64,000 nt of DNA from Romboutsia sp. CE17 (GCF_012317385.1 NZ_CP051144.1:1674001-1738000); one strand, 5' to 3'; positions 34,500 to 44,334 are shown, numbered from the stretch's first letter. Numbers and translations: made by a program. Notes: generated from the letters alone by a model not told the origin.

Positions 34500-36015
34500 A
34501 GAAATAGGTAGATTACTCTCAAAGTATAAGCCTAAAGTTTCAATTCAAGAAAACCTAACTATATCTAATTATTATTATTTACATAGATACTTCAAAGATT
34601 TTAATTCAAATTGCTTATATGTTTGTAAATCCTCGCAATTACCAAAAGAAATAAATAATATCAACATAACTAATCTGCTAATAATATTAGATACTCCTCT
34701 TCCTACTTATTTGCAATCTTGGGACAAATATAACCTAATTTTATTAGAAAAAAATAAATGTAGTATTTATTCACTCTTAGAAAAACTACAAGATTTAATA
34801 TGTATGGATTCAATTTTAAATCATATGACAAAAAATTTAATAGAATTTATATCTAAAAATGTCTCCTTAGATGATTTACTTAAAATTGCTTATCAATACT
34901 TAGAAAATCCTATTATAATTGTAAATTCATGTAATCATGTATGTGCTTCTTTTATAGGAGATTCTGATATAAATGAGCCTATCTGGGATGAACATATAAC
35001 TAAAGGCTATGCAGATGCAAATTATATAAAAAGTATTTACTATGATTTAAACTTTAGACAATCAATTTCTTTTTTTAATCAACCTATAATAGTTGACTAT
35101 CATGATACTATGAATCATAGAATGTTAATTTCATCATTAATGAAAGAAAAATTTAATATAGCACATATCTATGTATTAGAAGTAAATAAACCTTTTTCTA
35201 AAATTGATATTGAAATATTAAATATTCTTGATAAACTACTGCTTCCTATAGTTCTTCGTAATTCTGAATTTCTACTTACAAATAATACTGTATTTGATTC
35301 TCTTTTTTACTACCTCATCGATCATGAAAACTTTGATAAGGATTATGTTGATAGCTATGTAGAAACCTTTAATTTAGATTTAAGCGATAATTTATTCCTC
35401 ATATATATAGAAGATTTAAAAGACATAAATTCCTTTGAAAAGTTAAAATATCTAAACAGTTTATTGAGTCATATTTTTTATAATCATTATATTTATTTTT
35501 ATAAAAACAAAATTTATATTCTTTACAGAGGAGGTAAAGATTTTAAGGATGATGAGAAAAACTTCTTTATTGAATTTTTGAAAAAAAATAATTTAAAGGC
35601 TGGCATTAGTCAGTGTTTTTCTTCTTTAAAAGAATTTAAAAATGCAAGTTTACAAGGAAGTAAAGCTATTTTTCTTGGAAGTAAAATAGATTATAATGAA
35701 TATATTTATTACTTCAGTGAATATATAGTAGATAATTTAGTTTTTTCTTTTATTAGTCATTTTAATATGGATGATTTAATTGATATAAGTTTAATGAATT
35801 TTATTAATGAAAATAACAAAGAATCTGTTGATACATTGAGAGTATATTGCTCAAATAATGGAGATATGCAAAAGACATCAAATGAACTACATATACATTA
35901 TAATACTTTAAAGTATAGGCTCCAAAAAATAAGAGATTTGTATTGTTTTGACATATTCGATACTAATTTTATTATCAAACTTAAATTATCTCTCTTAGCT
36001 CTAAATTTTCTCTAA
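34483..36015 (+). CDS. PucR/CdaR-type transcriptional regulator 2
   Basis: 510 residues, same architecture as the preceding gene, with a matching C-terminal HTH (NGDMQKTSNELHIHYNTLKYRLQKIRDLY). The two share an almost identical recognition helix (HIHYNTLKYRLQKI versus NIHYNTLKYRLQKI) but diverge elsewhere, so they are likely old tandem duplicates that could bind the same DNA as a heteromer with different ligands. ATG at 34483 with AGGAGG nine bases upstream; it overlaps the first gene. Confidence 0.8.
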   Translation: MSTTIKEIGRLLSKYKPKVSIQENLTISNYYYLHRYFKDFNSNCLYVCKSSQLPKEINNINITNLLIILDTPLPTYLQSWDKYNLILLEKNKCSIYSLLEKLQDLICMDSILNHMTKNLIEFISKNVSLDDLLKIAYQYLENPIIIVNSCNHVCASFIGDSDINEPIWDEHITKGYADANYIKSIYYDLNFRQSISFFNQPIIVDYHDTMNHRMLISSLMKEKFNIAHIYVLEVNKPFSKIDIEILNILDKLLLPIVLRNSEFLLTNNTVFDSLFYYLIDHENFDKDYVDSYVETFNLDLSDNLFLIYIEDLKDINSFEKLKYLNSLLSHIFYNHYIYFYKNKIYILYRGGKDFKDDEKNFFIEFLKKNNLKAGISQCFSSLKEFKNASLQGSKAIFLGSKIDYNEYIYYFSEYIVDNLVFSFISHFNMDDLIDISLMNFINENNKESVDTLRVYCSNNGDMQKTSNELHIHYNTLKYRLQKIRDLYCFDIFDTNFIIKLKLSLLALNFL

Positions 36016-36165
36016 ATTTTATATACTTATCTATAAACTTTATAAATTTGTACATAAACTTTTTATTAAAGACAATCATATTATTGAAAAGCAACATATG
36101 CCACTTACATCCGATTATATTTTTGAACTTTCTTAGAAGACTGACTTTTAATATTTATTATAATA

Positions 36166-36211
36166 AAAACTGTAGGTATATTTAATATTAAATATACCTA
36201 CAGTTTTCTTT
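36166..36211. terminator. long palindromic bidirectional terminator
   Basis: Perfect 21-bp inverted repeat without loop (AAAACTGTAGGTATATTTAAT and its complement) followed by TTTTC, between the convergent PucR gene and sialidase gene. Confidence 0.8.
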
Positions 36212-36279
36212 CAACAAGTTTTATTAAATAAAGATCCACAGTTATTGTGATAAATTATTCTGTCTTTTTTATCAATACT

Positions 36280-38685
36280 TTACTTTTTAATCTTTATTTC
36301 TATTGATGTTTTTGTATCTTTATCTATTGTTGTTACCTGATTAAATACATTTATTATTTCCAATTCTTCATTAGATTTTACAACTAATTTATACTTACCA
36401 ACTTTAATTCCTTTAGGTATAGTTCCTGCAAATATAGCTTCATTTGCATTATTATACCCAATCATATTAAGTTCTACTTCTTTATTTTTAATCTTAACCT
36501 TTATGGTTCTATCCCCTATTATGCTTACATTTTGATCAAACTTTAATTTTAATTTTAATTCATCTCCAGGATGATAGGATTTCTTTTTATCTAAAATAGT
36601 TACTTCTTCTAATTGGGCAGATGTTGATTCTTTATCCATACTAAATTTTAAATAATCTAAGTTCATCTCAGTATAAGACATTTCTTTTACATCTGTACCT
36701 TCATAGAATAACCCTATATTTCCATTTGGAAGTTCTGTTAAGCATGAATATGCAAAATATCCTGGCTTCACTAATTTACTGTACTTCCATTCAAATTCGT
36801 ATTTAGGTTCTCCATTATCATAAGTTCCATTTTGTGATATTAGACCAATTCTTACAGTACCATTAGATCTATTACTTGCATTTGGATTTGAGAATATTAC
36901 TGCTGGTTTACCATCTATCTCTTGACTATAGTTTATAACACTTAATTGACAGTATGGTTCTCTTAAATTAGTATCTTGAACAACATCATCTTCCCATGTT
37001 TCTCCCCCATCAAAACTAGTTGCTATTCTTACATAGCTTCCTGTGTTTCTCATAAACATTTTTAACTGACCATTAGGCATTTCTACAACTTGACATTCTG
37101 TTAATTGTTCCCCTGATTGTTGAGTTTGAGCATTACCTATTTGACCATTCCCCATATCTCTTCCATCAGTTGCAGTTTCCCCTATATTCCATGTTTTACC
37201 ATTATCATCACTATATATTGCCCCACTTGATTGGAATCCATTTGAATTAGTTAAGTATATTGGAAATACTAATCTACCTGAATACTCTCCATTTTTTATT
37301 TGATGGCCTCTACCTGGGCCTGTACCTAAAAATCTCATCCAGTCTAATTTAACATCTTTGTTAAGATCTCTAGGTTTACTCCAAGTTTTTCCATCATCGT
37401 CACTGTATATTAATGATAAGAAACTTGTTCCCATAACCTTAAGCGGACTTGTACTTGTCAATACATTATCTATCTTCTCTCCATTTTTATATAAGTTTTG
37501 ATCTTCATCGATGCTATACTCAGTTATACCTCCATTACTATCATATACATTACCTTCTTCTCTAACTGTATATTCATTATTACTTGAATCAAATAATTGA
37601 AGATATTTAACTCCATCTATTTCTTTATATCCACTTCCAGTTTTAGAGTTTGGGAATCCATATCCTGATGCAAAATGTGTTACCAAAAGATATATTCTTC
37701 CAGTCTGTTCATCTTGTAACATAGCAGTATCTATTGCAGATGATTTATCTGGATAGTCTAATATTATTTGACCCTCGTCCCAAGTTTTTCCACCATCTTC
37801 ACTTCTTTTTATAGCTGTATCTATATTATTTGGAGCATCTGCACCATTATCTATTCTAGCATCTATTGATGCCAATACTGTTCCTGATTTAGTAGTAAAT
37901 AATGCTGGTATTCTATATGCATTTGAATTTAATAATCCTGGAGCAAATAAATCTTGTTTATCTGATTTATATGCACTTTCAGGTAAAAAATCATCTTCTG
38001 AAGGTGTTTTTGTTTCTGCTGTCTTATCAAGAAGATAAGATTCTGAAAGTGGATTAGCATATATATCAATAAAATCTATATCTCCATTGAATATATATTG
38101 ATTTCCACTTAGCCTAGGTGTCTTTCCTATAAATACGGAATTAAGATCTACTATATCATTTAAAAATTTTGTATCGTTAGTAATCTCTTTCTTGACTAAT
38201 TTCCCATTTAAATATATAGCGTAAGACTTATCTTTTTCTACTTTAAATGCAACAGTATTAAATCCTTCATTTAAAGCTATATCTGCATAAATATGCTTAT
38301 TTAATGTCTTACTTTCATCTCTTATTTCAACACCTACTCTACTACCTGATTTATATAAATGAAAATGTGTATTATTTTGATTTTTATTTGATATGCCAAT
38401 TAAACTTGATATGTCATTATTATTTCCTTTAAATCTTACTACAATAGTTCCTTCTTCTAAACTTTTTAAATTTTCAATTTGATCAGATATATCTACTATA
38501 TCTGAAGTTGAATTTACTCTTATGTTTTCATATGATATTATTTTTTCTTCATTCTCACTATTTATATCGCTATTTTCAACTACAGATACTAATGAATCTT
38601 CTGATAAATTTGCAGCTAATACTATAGAAGAAGCATTGCTTATTATTAAAGCTGAGACCATACCCGCTACAACCGTTTTCCTCAT
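36280..38685 (-). CDS. secreted exo-alpha-sialidase (GH33), multidomain
   Basis: 801 residues: signal peptide (1-24), CBM40/LamG-like sialidase N-terminal domain (about 55-225), GH33 propeller (about 245-690), and an Ig-like C-terminal domain (about 690-801). The catalytic arginine motif is NAYRIPALFTT (RIP near residue 258) and there are four Asp-boxes: SEDGGKTW, SDDDGKTW, SDDNGKTW and SFDGGETW. It releases terminal sialic acid from host glycoconjugates. It is like clostridial NanI/NanH sialidases in size and layout, and longer than C. perfringens NanI by the C-terminal domain. ATG with GGGGGATTTTGAAACA. No sialic-acid catabolic genes are beside it. Confidence 0.92.
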   Translation of the reverse strand: MRKTVVAGMVSALIISNASSIVLAANLSEDSLVSVVENSDINSENEEKIISYENIRVNSTSDIVDISDQIENLKSLEEGTIVVRFKGNNNDISSLIGISNKNQNNTHFHLYKSGSRVGVEIRDESKTLNKHIYADIALNEGFNTVAFKVEKDKSYAIYLNGKLVKKEITNDTKFLNDIVDLNSVFIGKTPRLSGNQYIFNGDIDFIDIYANPLSESYLLDKTAETKTPSEDDFLPESAYKSDKQDLFAPGLLNSNAYRIPALFTTKSGTVLASIDARIDNGADAPNNIDTAIKRSEDGGKTWDEGQIILDYPDKSSAIDTAMLQDEQTGRIYLLVTHFASGYGFPNSKTGSGYKEIDGVKYLQLFDSSNNEYTVREEGNVYDSNGGITEYSIDEDQNLYKNGEKIDNVLTSTSPLKVMGTSFLSLIYSDDDGKTWSKPRDLNKDVKLDWMRFLGTGPGRGHQIKNGEYSGRLVFPIYLTNSNGFQSSGAIYSDDNGKTWNIGETATDGRDMGNGQIGNAQTQQSGEQLTECQVVEMPNGQLKMFMRNTGSYVRIATSFDGGETWEDDVVQDTNLREPYCQLSVINYSQEIDGKPAVIFSNPNASNRSNGTVRIGLISQNGTYDNGEPKYEFEWKYSKLVKPGYFAYSCLTELPNGNIGLFYEGTDVKEMSYTEMNLDYLKFSMDKESTSAQLEEVTILDKKKSYHPGDELKLKLKFDQNVSIIGDRTIKVKIKNKEVELNMIGYNNANEAIFAGTIPKGIKVGKYKLVVKSNEELEIINVFNQVTTIDKDTKTSIEIKIKK

Positions 38686-38823
38686 TGTTTCAAAATCCCC
38701 CTATTTATCCTTTAGTAGCATTTTTGATAACTCTCTAGTGCTATAAACTAGGTTCTACAATTAGTATTATATTCCTTTTTATTTTTCAAAATATACAAAG
38801 AAAAAGATAATCAATGTTTAATA

Positions 38824-38863
38824 AAAAACTCTATTTTAGAATATAAACTAATATAGAGTTTTT
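38824..38863. terminator. hairpin terminator
   Basis: AAAAAACTCTAT pairs with ATAGAGTTTTTT around a loop of about 16 bases; downstream of the minus-strand repeat-protein gene. Confidence 0.75.
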
Positions 38864-38881
38864 TATTTATTAAATTTTAAG

Positions 38882-39247
38882 CTATCCTCTTTTGTTAATT
38901 TCGTTTGTTAAAAAAGATTTTGAAATATGCATAGCCTTTATTATTTTCTTAAGGCGAGTGTGAGTAGATGTTCCTTCTACTGACTTTAGATATGCTTTTT
39001 CACATTTGTTAATAACTGAAATTACTGGAGGCATGGCTTTTTCTAATTCTTCTTTTGTATATTTATCAAGAATATTTTCACCTGTTATTAATGATTTTGA
39101 AATATACATAGATTTTATTCTATTTTTAAGAAGTGTATGCTGAGATGTTCCCTCCTCAAATTTTTGATACATTTTTTCACAGTTTTTTATAGTTGAGGAT
39201 ACAATTTGTAGCGCTTCTTTTATTTCTTCGTTTGTGTATTTATTCAT
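38882..39247 (-). CDS. small protein of two tandem 50-residue repeats
   Basis: 121 residues that consist of two copies of one unit (about residues 4-52 and 63-111, offset 59). Shared core: YTxEEIxxA, then S/NxIxxCEKxYxK, EGTSxHTxLKxxIKxMxISKS. No signal peptide, membrane segment or metal motif beyond the single conserved Cys and His per repeat. Each unit is predicted to be helical, so the protein is likely a helical hairpin dimer in cis. I do not recognise a named family. Starts ATG with GAGGTAAAAGACT. Confidence 0.7.
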   Translation of the reverse strand: MNKYTNEEIKEALQIVSSTIKNCEKMYQKFEEGTSQHTLLKNRIKSMYISKSLITGENILDKYTKEELEKAMPPVISVINKCEKAYLKSVEGTSTHTRLKKIIKAMHISKSFLTNEINKRG

Positions 39248-39321
39248 AGTCTTTTACCTCAGATTATTAATTATTATATATATTTTTTTCTTTCTAATTA
39301 TATAACAATTTCAATTATAAA

Positions 39322-39362
39322 TGTAAAAAACTACATCTCCCAATATTAATTAGGATTGTAGC
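39322..39362 (-). terminator. terminator of the Bax inhibitor-1 gene
   Basis: On the minus strand CTACAATCC pairs imperfectly with GGGAGATGTAG and is followed by TTTTTT. Confidence 0.6.
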
Positions 39363-39381
39363 TTCTTTTACTATCATATTA

Positions 39382-40047
39382 TTAATCATTTAAAATTGAT
39401 GATATATTTAATAAATCTAGTAGTAAGTTAATAAAATCTAAATAAAGATTTAAAACGTGTATAGATAGGTCATTTTTTTCTTTTATATCACCATTCTCTA
39501 TTTCATACTTTATTAGGCTTATATCGTAAAGAACATATCCAGAGAATATTACTACACCTATTATACTTACTACTATACTAAGTGCATTTCCTCCTATAAA
39601 TATATTAATTATTGATGCTATTAGTATACCTATAAGCCCTGCAAATAATATATTCCCTAAACCTAGATAATATCCTGCATCTTTTCTACTTGCTAATTTT
39701 GCTAATACTGTAAATAGAACTATTGTTGCAACTAATATTGATATAAATACATCTTTTCCTAAATCTTGTAAATAGTATTGTAGCAATGGATATATGATAA
39801 TACCATCAATAAAAGTAAACATATAAACAAAATTCATAGAAAAACTTCTTGGTATTATATTTTTTCTAGAGAATATAGACATTATCAAAAGTCCTATTAC
39901 TAGTAAAATAAATATTTTATTTGCATAGTATGCAAAACTAATTGGTACAAACATTTGCCCAAATATAAAACCTATAAACATAAATAATATAGATATAGCT
40001 AAATATTTAAAAATTTCTGACATAGGATTCTCTATACTTTTATACAT
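39382..40047 (-). CDS. Bax inhibitor-1 family membrane protein
   Basis: 221 residues, seven predicted transmembrane helices. The C-terminal FSGYVLYDISLIKYE ... HVLNLYLDFINLLLDLL matches the BI-1/YccA family signature (YDxxxI, LYLDxINLFL). Bacterial members such as YetJ are pH-sensitive calcium-leak channels. In the minus-strand direction it follows the pirin gene, from which a terminator separates it. ATG with GAGGGTGAGGAATAATT. Confidence 0.82.
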   Translation of the reverse strand: MYKSIENPMSEIFKYLAISILFMFIGFIFGQMFVPISFAYYANKIFILLVIGLLIMSIFSRKNIIPRSFSMNFVYMFTFIDGIIIYPLLQYYLQDLGKDVFISILVATIVLFTVLAKLASRKDAGYYLGLGNILFAGLIGILIASIINIFIGGNALSIVVSIIGVVIFSGYVLYDISLIKYEIENGDIKEKNDLSIHVLNLYLDFINLLLDLLNISSILND

Positions 40048-40193
40048 AATTATTCCTCACCCTCTTTATATATAGTAATAATTATCTTTATTTTACATTA
40101 TAGATATTATCTATTAAAGTTACATTTTGTTAACAAATGGAATAGTAATTGTGTTATATATACTTTTTTATATTCCTCCTTAGGTTTAAAAAT

Positions 40194-40222
40194 AAAAAAG
40201 CTACTCAAAAGAGTAGCTTTTA
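40194..40222 (-). terminator. terminator of the pirin gene
   Basis: AAAAGCTACTC pairs with GAGTAGCTTTT around four A; minus-strand side ends in TTTTTTA. Confidence 0.8.
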
Positions 40223-40304
40223 ATTTATCCTTTACAATCTATACGTCTGATACATTTCTTCTCAAGTTGATATATTTATTTTTAATATACAAATTTATAT
40301 TATA

Positions 40305-41186
40305 TTAAAAATTAAATGTTCCAAATTTTCCCGAATTATAGTCTTCATAAGCTTCGATTATTTCTTGTCTAGTATTCATTACAAATGGTCCATGCGCTAC
40401 AATTGGTTCATTTAATGGTTCCCCACTTAAAACAATTACTAAAGATTTTTCACTAATTGATTCTAGTATAATATCTCCTTCTACATTATCAAATAATATA
40501 AAGTCATTTTCTTTATATACAGAATCATCGTTTATTTTAACCTCTCCACTAATTACCAACATTCCTGTATTGAAATTACTTGGTTCATTTAATGATACTC
40601 TTGCATTATTTTTAAGATCTACATTGTATATATTTATTTTAGAAAAAGTATCAGCAGGCCCTCTTGCTCCTTTTACCTCTCCTGCTATAACTCTTATTTC
40701 TCCTGCATCGTTATCCAGTTTGTAAGTAGCTATGTTTTCTTTAGAAATTGGTTGATACTTTGGATTTGTCATCTTGTATTTACTTGGTAGATTGACCCAA
40801 AGCTGTACCATGTGAAGCACTCCCCCATTTTTTGAAAATTCCTCTTCATGATATTCTTTGTGAAGAACTCCACTTCCTGCTGTCATCCACTGTACGTCTC
40901 CAGGTCCTATAACTCCATGATTTCCATTGTTATCATGATGCTCAACCTTACCATCATAAGCAATTGTCACTGTTTCAAATCCTCTATGTGGATGTGCTCC
41001 TACACCTCGTCTTAATTCTGAAGGTTCAAAATAATGTGGTTTATTATAATCTAATAAAATAAATGGTGAAAAACGCTCTAGTAAGTTTTTACCTGCTGGA
41101 AAATACTGACTAACTCTAAATCCATCTCCTACAAAATGTGGATTAGGTCCTCTAAACACTGTCTCTATACTTCTTAATTTACTCAT
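40305..41186 (-). CDS. pirin family protein
   Basis: 293 residues, bicupin. N-terminal cupin (about 25-130) has the iron ligands in PHPHRGFETVTIAYDGKVEHHD (three His) and GVLHKEYHEEEF; the C-terminal pirin_C domain (about 170-285) has NTGMLVISGEVKIND and PIVAHGPFVMNT. Bacterial pirins have quercetinase-like or regulatory activities; the substrate is unknown. In one unit with the upstream MarR gene, with a MarR-type palindrome in the 77-base gap. ATG with TAAAAGGAGG. Confidence 0.9.
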   Translation of the reverse strand: MSKLRSIETVFRGPNPHFVGDGFRVSQYFPAGKNLLERFSPFILLDYNKPHYFEPSELRRGVGAHPHRGFETVTIAYDGKVEHHDNNGNHGVIGPGDVQWMTAGSGVLHKEYHEEEFSKNGGVLHMVQLWVNLPSKYKMTNPKYQPISKENIATYKLDNDAGEIRVIAGEVKGARGPADTFSKINIYNVDLKNNARVSLNEPSNFNTGMLVISGEVKINDDSVYKENDFILFDNVEGDIILESISEKSLVIVLSGEPLNEPIVAHGPFVMNTRQEIIEAYEDYNSGKFGTFNF

Positions 41187-41222
41187 AATTTACCTCCTTT
41201 TAATCTTATCTATTTACATTTT

Positions 41223-41240
41223 TATCACTAATTAGTGATA
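41223..41240. promoter_or_regulatory. MarR operator palindrome, copy 2 (before pirin)
   Basis: TATCACTAATTAGTGATA, 18-bp perfect palindrome identical to the core of the site at 41711-41728. It lies between marR and pirin, close to the pirin start. Confidence 0.8.
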
Positions 41241-41262
41241 TTTTTTTAAAAAAATTTTATTT

Positions 41263-41700
41263 TTATTTAAATTTATTTAGTATATCTTTTAATACTATTT
41301 TTTCTTCATTCGTTAATACATCAAAGATATTATTTATATTCTTTATGTGGTCTGGTAATATTTCTTCTATAACCTTTATTCCTTTATCTGTTATAGATAT
41401 TATAGTAGACCTTTTATCTAATGGGTCTGAAATCTTTTTTATAAATCCATCCTTTTCTAAATTTTTTATAACTACTGTTATATTTCCTGATGTAGTTAGT
41501 ATTTTTTCCATTATTTCTCCTATTCTTAAATTTCCTTTATTGTAAAGAACCTCAAGAACTCCAAACTGAGAAATTGTTAATCCACTTTCTTTTATCGTTT
41601 TATATTCTAAATTATGAATTTTATGTTCTGCCCTGGTAAAAGCTATTAAAGTGGATAAATTAAGTTTACTATCTTTAATTAATGTTTTTATATCTTCCAT
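41263..41700 (-). CDS. MarR family transcriptional regulator
   Basis: 145 residues. Winged helix (about 35-110) with LTISQFGVLEVLYNKG, RIGEIMEKILTTSGNITVVIKNLEKDG and the DPLDKRSTIISITDKG wing typical of MarR. It binds as a dimer and is expected to repress itself and the downstream pirin gene through two identical palindromes. First gene of the MarR-pirin unit, starting just downstream of one palindrome. Confidence 0.9.
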   Translation of the reverse strand: MEDIKTLIKDSKLNLSTLIAFTRAEHKIHNLEYKTIKESGLTISQFGVLEVLYNKGNLRIGEIMEKILTTSGNITVVIKNLEKDGFIKKISDPLDKRSTIISITDKGIKVIEEILPDHIKNINNIFDVLTNEEKIVLKDILNKFK

Positions 41701-41705
41701 AAACT

Positions 41706-41733
41706 GATTTTATCACTAATTAGTGATAAAATC
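41706..41733. promoter_or_regulatory. MarR operator palindrome, copy 1 (before marR)
   Basis: A perfect 28-bp palindrome with core TATCACTAATTAGTGATA, extended by TTT/AAA and GA/TC, about 6 bases before the marR start. Autorepressor site. Confidence 0.85.
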
Positions 41734-41816
41734 AACATATAACTTTAAAAATCTAAAAGTAAAGCTTTATTTCTTTTTTACTTTCTTCTCTACACTTTAA
41801 TCAGGTACTAATACAG

Positions 41817-41872
41817 TAAAAAATTTTGATTGAGATTCAGCATATATGCGCTAATTCTCAACCAAAATTTCA
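41817..41872 (-). terminator. terminator of the amino-acid ABC operon
   Basis: On the minus strand AAATTTTGGTTGAGAATT pairs with GAATCTCAATCAAAATTT (few mismatches) around a GCGC-type centre, followed by TTTTTT. Confidence 0.75.
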
Positions 41873-41877
41873 CCACT

Positions 41878-42600
41878 TTATATTACTTTGTTTAAAAATT
41901 CTTTTGTTCTAGGTTGTTTTGTATTTTCAAATACTTCTCTAGGAGTTCCTTCTTCTATTATATATCCGCCATCCATAAAGATAACTTTAGTAGCTACTTC
42001 TCTCGCGAATCCAATTTCATGAGTTACTACTACCATAGTTGTTCCTTCTTTAGCAAGTTCCTTCATAACATCTAGTACTTCTTTTACCATTTCTGGGTCT
42101 AGTGCTGAAGTAGGTTCATCAAACAACATAACCTTAGGTTTCATAGCCAAAGCTCTTGCTATTGCTATTCTCTGCTTTTGTCCTCCTGATAATTGTGCTG
42201 GAAAAACATCTTTCTTATCTAGTAATCCTACTCTATCTAATAGCTGTAATCCAATCTTTTCAGCACTTACTTTATCCATTTTTTTAACCTTAGTAAGTGC
42301 TAGAGTAATATTATCCATAATACTCATGTTATTAAATAAATTAAAGTTTTGGAACACCATCCCAATATCTTCTCTTACCTTGTTTATATCAACTTTTTTA
42401 TCTAAAATATTTTTCCCATCAAATATAACTTCTCCACTTGTAGGTGTTTCAAGTAGATTCAGACATCTTAAAAATGTACTCTTTCCACTTCCACTAGGCC
42501 CTAGTATTGCTACTATTTCACCCTTATTTACTTCCATATCTATATTTTTTAATACTTCTAGTTTTCCAAATTTCTTTTTTAAATTATTTACTTTAATCAT
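41878..42600 (-). CDS. polar amino acid ABC transporter ATP-binding protein (GlnQ-like)
   Basis: 240 residues. Walker A GPSGSGKS (about residues 34-41), Q loop VFQNFNLF, signature LSGGQKQR, Walker [15 protein letters not shown] loop VTHEIGF. Belongs to the GlnQ/HisP/ArtP family. Energises uptake with the membrane protein and lipoprotein upstream; the start codon overlaps the permease stop (ATGA). Last gene of an operon controlled by a T-box leader. Confidence 0.93.
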   Translation of the reverse strand: MIKVNNLKKKFGKLEVLKNIDMEVNKGEIVAILGPSGSGKSTFLRCLNLLETPTSGEVIFDGKNILDKKVDINKVREDIGMVFQNFNLFNNMSIMDNITLALTKVKKMDKVSAEKIGLQLLDRVGLLDKKDVFPAQLSGGQKQRIAIARALAMKPKVMLFDEPTSALDPEMVKEVLDVMKELAKEGTTMVVVTHEIGFAREVATKVIFMDGGYIIEEGTPREVFENTKQPRTKEFLNKVI

Positions 42601-43334
42601 ATAGTCATCTCCTCCTTAGAACTTCTTACACTTACTTTGCTATCAAATAATACAAAGCTTTTATTGTTTTTAGTTTCTAATCTTCTTTCTATTAACCCTA
42701 CTAATTTAGACAAAGTAAATGTAAGTGCAAAGTATATTAGTGATGCTACTATTAATGGCTCAAAAGCTAAGTATGTGTTTCCTTTTACTATATCTGCACT
42801 ATACATTAAGTCACGTATACCTATTATAGATGCTATTGATGATTCTTTTACAAGCACTATAAACTCATTAGCTAATGCTGGTAAAACATTTTTTAAAGCT
42901 TGTGGTACTATTACATACTTCATACTCATTTTATAATCTAATCCTAAAGAACGGCTTGCTTCCATTTGACCTTTGTCTATTGACTGTATTCCTGATCTTA
43001 AGATTTCTGCTATATATGCACTTGAGTTAATTGATAATGCAAATACTGCAGCTATATAATCTGAAGATATAGGCCCTAGATTAGGGAACTGTATTCCTAA
43101 TCCTGGAAGACCAAAGTAGATAATATATATTTGTACTAATAAAGGTGTTCCTCTTAAAAATTCAATATAAGCTGCACTTATAAAACTAAGTATCTTACTT
43201 TTAGATATTCTTCCTAAACAAACTATTATACCTATCATAAATCCTAAGATTAAGGTACATAAAGATATTATTATTGTTATTTTGGTTCCATCTATGAAAA
43301 ATTGATAATATTTACTTAAGAATTCAAAATTCAT
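42597..43334 (-). CDS. polar amino acid ABC transporter permease
   Basis: 245 residues, HisM/GlnP-like, about five transmembrane segments with the EAA loop ([31 protein letters not shown]). ATG at 43334 with TAGGAGGATTAAT is preferred over an in-frame start 11 codons earlier. A single permease gene implies a homodimer. Between the ATPase and binding-protein genes of the operon. Confidence 0.92.
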   Translation of the reverse strand: MNFEFLSKYYQFFIDGTKITIIISLCTLILGFMIGIIVCLGRISKSKILSFISAAYIEFLRGTPLLVQIYIIYFGLPGLGIQFPNLGPISSDYIAAVFALSINSSAYIAEILRSGIQSIDKGQMEASRSLGLDYKMSMKYVIVPQALKNVLPALANEFIVLVKESSIASIIGIRDLMYSADIVKGNTYLAFEPLIVASLIYFALTFTLSKLVGLIERRLETKNNKSFVLFDSKVSVRSSKEEMTI

Positions 43335-43397
43335 ATTAATCCTCCTATTATTTTTTATATAATCCAACTTCTTAAATCTTAATCAAATTAAAATTTA

Positions 43398-44225
43398 TTA
43401 ATCTTGAGCTAATTCAGTTGCTTTATTAACAAATTCATCAATCTTGTTTTCTGATTTTAATTTAGCTAATACTTCATTACTTTTCTCTACTAAAGATAAA
43501 TCATCTGATTTTTTTATAGCTATTGCAGCACCTTCTGCCCCATATTCACCTGTATTAACATTTGCATATGTTAACTCTGGATATTGCTTTAAATAACCAG
43601 TAACTGATTGCTTAGTAACTACTACTGCGTCTACATTGCCATTTTTAAGTTCTAATATTAAATCAGGTATTTTTGAAAGTAATTTCATATTTGTAGCTTC
43701 TATAGTTTCTATTGCAAAATTTTCTTGTAAACTAGCTTTTTGAGCTCCTATTTTTACACTTTTTAATGATTCTAATGTTGTATATTTATCTAAATCCTTT
43801 TTATTTATTAATATTGATATCTCTCCATTGTAGTAAGATTCTGTGAAGTTTACCGCTTGCTGTCTTTCTTCTGTTGCTGTCATACCTGCAACTACCATAT
43901 CTACGTTTCCACTTTGAAGTGCTGGTAATAATCCATCAAATTTCATATCTTTTATTTCTAACTCAACTCCTAGCTCTTTAGCTATTTCCTCAGCTATCAT
44001 AATGTCAAACCCAACTATTGTATCTTTTCCATCTATTTCTTTATGGAATTCATATGGTGGGTAATCTGCACTTGTCGCAATTACTAACTTTCCTTTTTCT
44101 TTTACTTGCTCTAATTGAGTTGTAGCTTTTGCATCAGATCCCTTATCTTCACTTGATGAACATGCAACAAATCCTAAACTTAAAACTCCTACTAACATTC
44201 CTAATAACACTTTTTTTAATTTCAT
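43398..44225 (-). CDS. amino-acid binding lipoprotein of ABC transporter
   Basis: 275 residues with a lipoprotein signal (lipobox ACS, Cys22). Periplasmic-binding-protein class 3 fold: VIATSADYPPYEFHKEIDG, VGFDIMIAEEIAKELGVELEIKDM and GLLPALQSGNVDMVVAGMT. Ligand is one polar amino acid; the T-box specifier upstream suggests Glu or Arg but it is ambiguous. First gene of the operon; ATG with AGGAATAATT after a long leader. Confidence 0.92.
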   Translation of the reverse strand: MKLKKVLLGMLVGVLSLGFVACSSSEDKGSDAKATTQLEQVKEKGKLVIATSADYPPYEFHKEIDGKDTIVGFDIMIAEEIAKELGVELEIKDMKFDGLLPALQSGNVDMVVAGMTATEERQQAVNFTESYYNGEISILINKKDLDKYTTLESLKSVKIGAQKASLQENFAIETIEATNMKLLSKIPDLILELKNGNVDAVVVTKQSVTGYLKQYPELTYANVNTGEYGAEGAAIAIKKSDDLSLVEKSNEVLAKLKSENKIDEFVNKATELAQD

Positions 44226-44334
44226 AATTATTCCTCCATATTTGTAATTGATTATTATTTGAGAATAGCATCATAGTACTACGCCACAATTTTACCCTGA
44301 TCCTGAATTTTACACCTTAAATAAGCCTGGTTAT

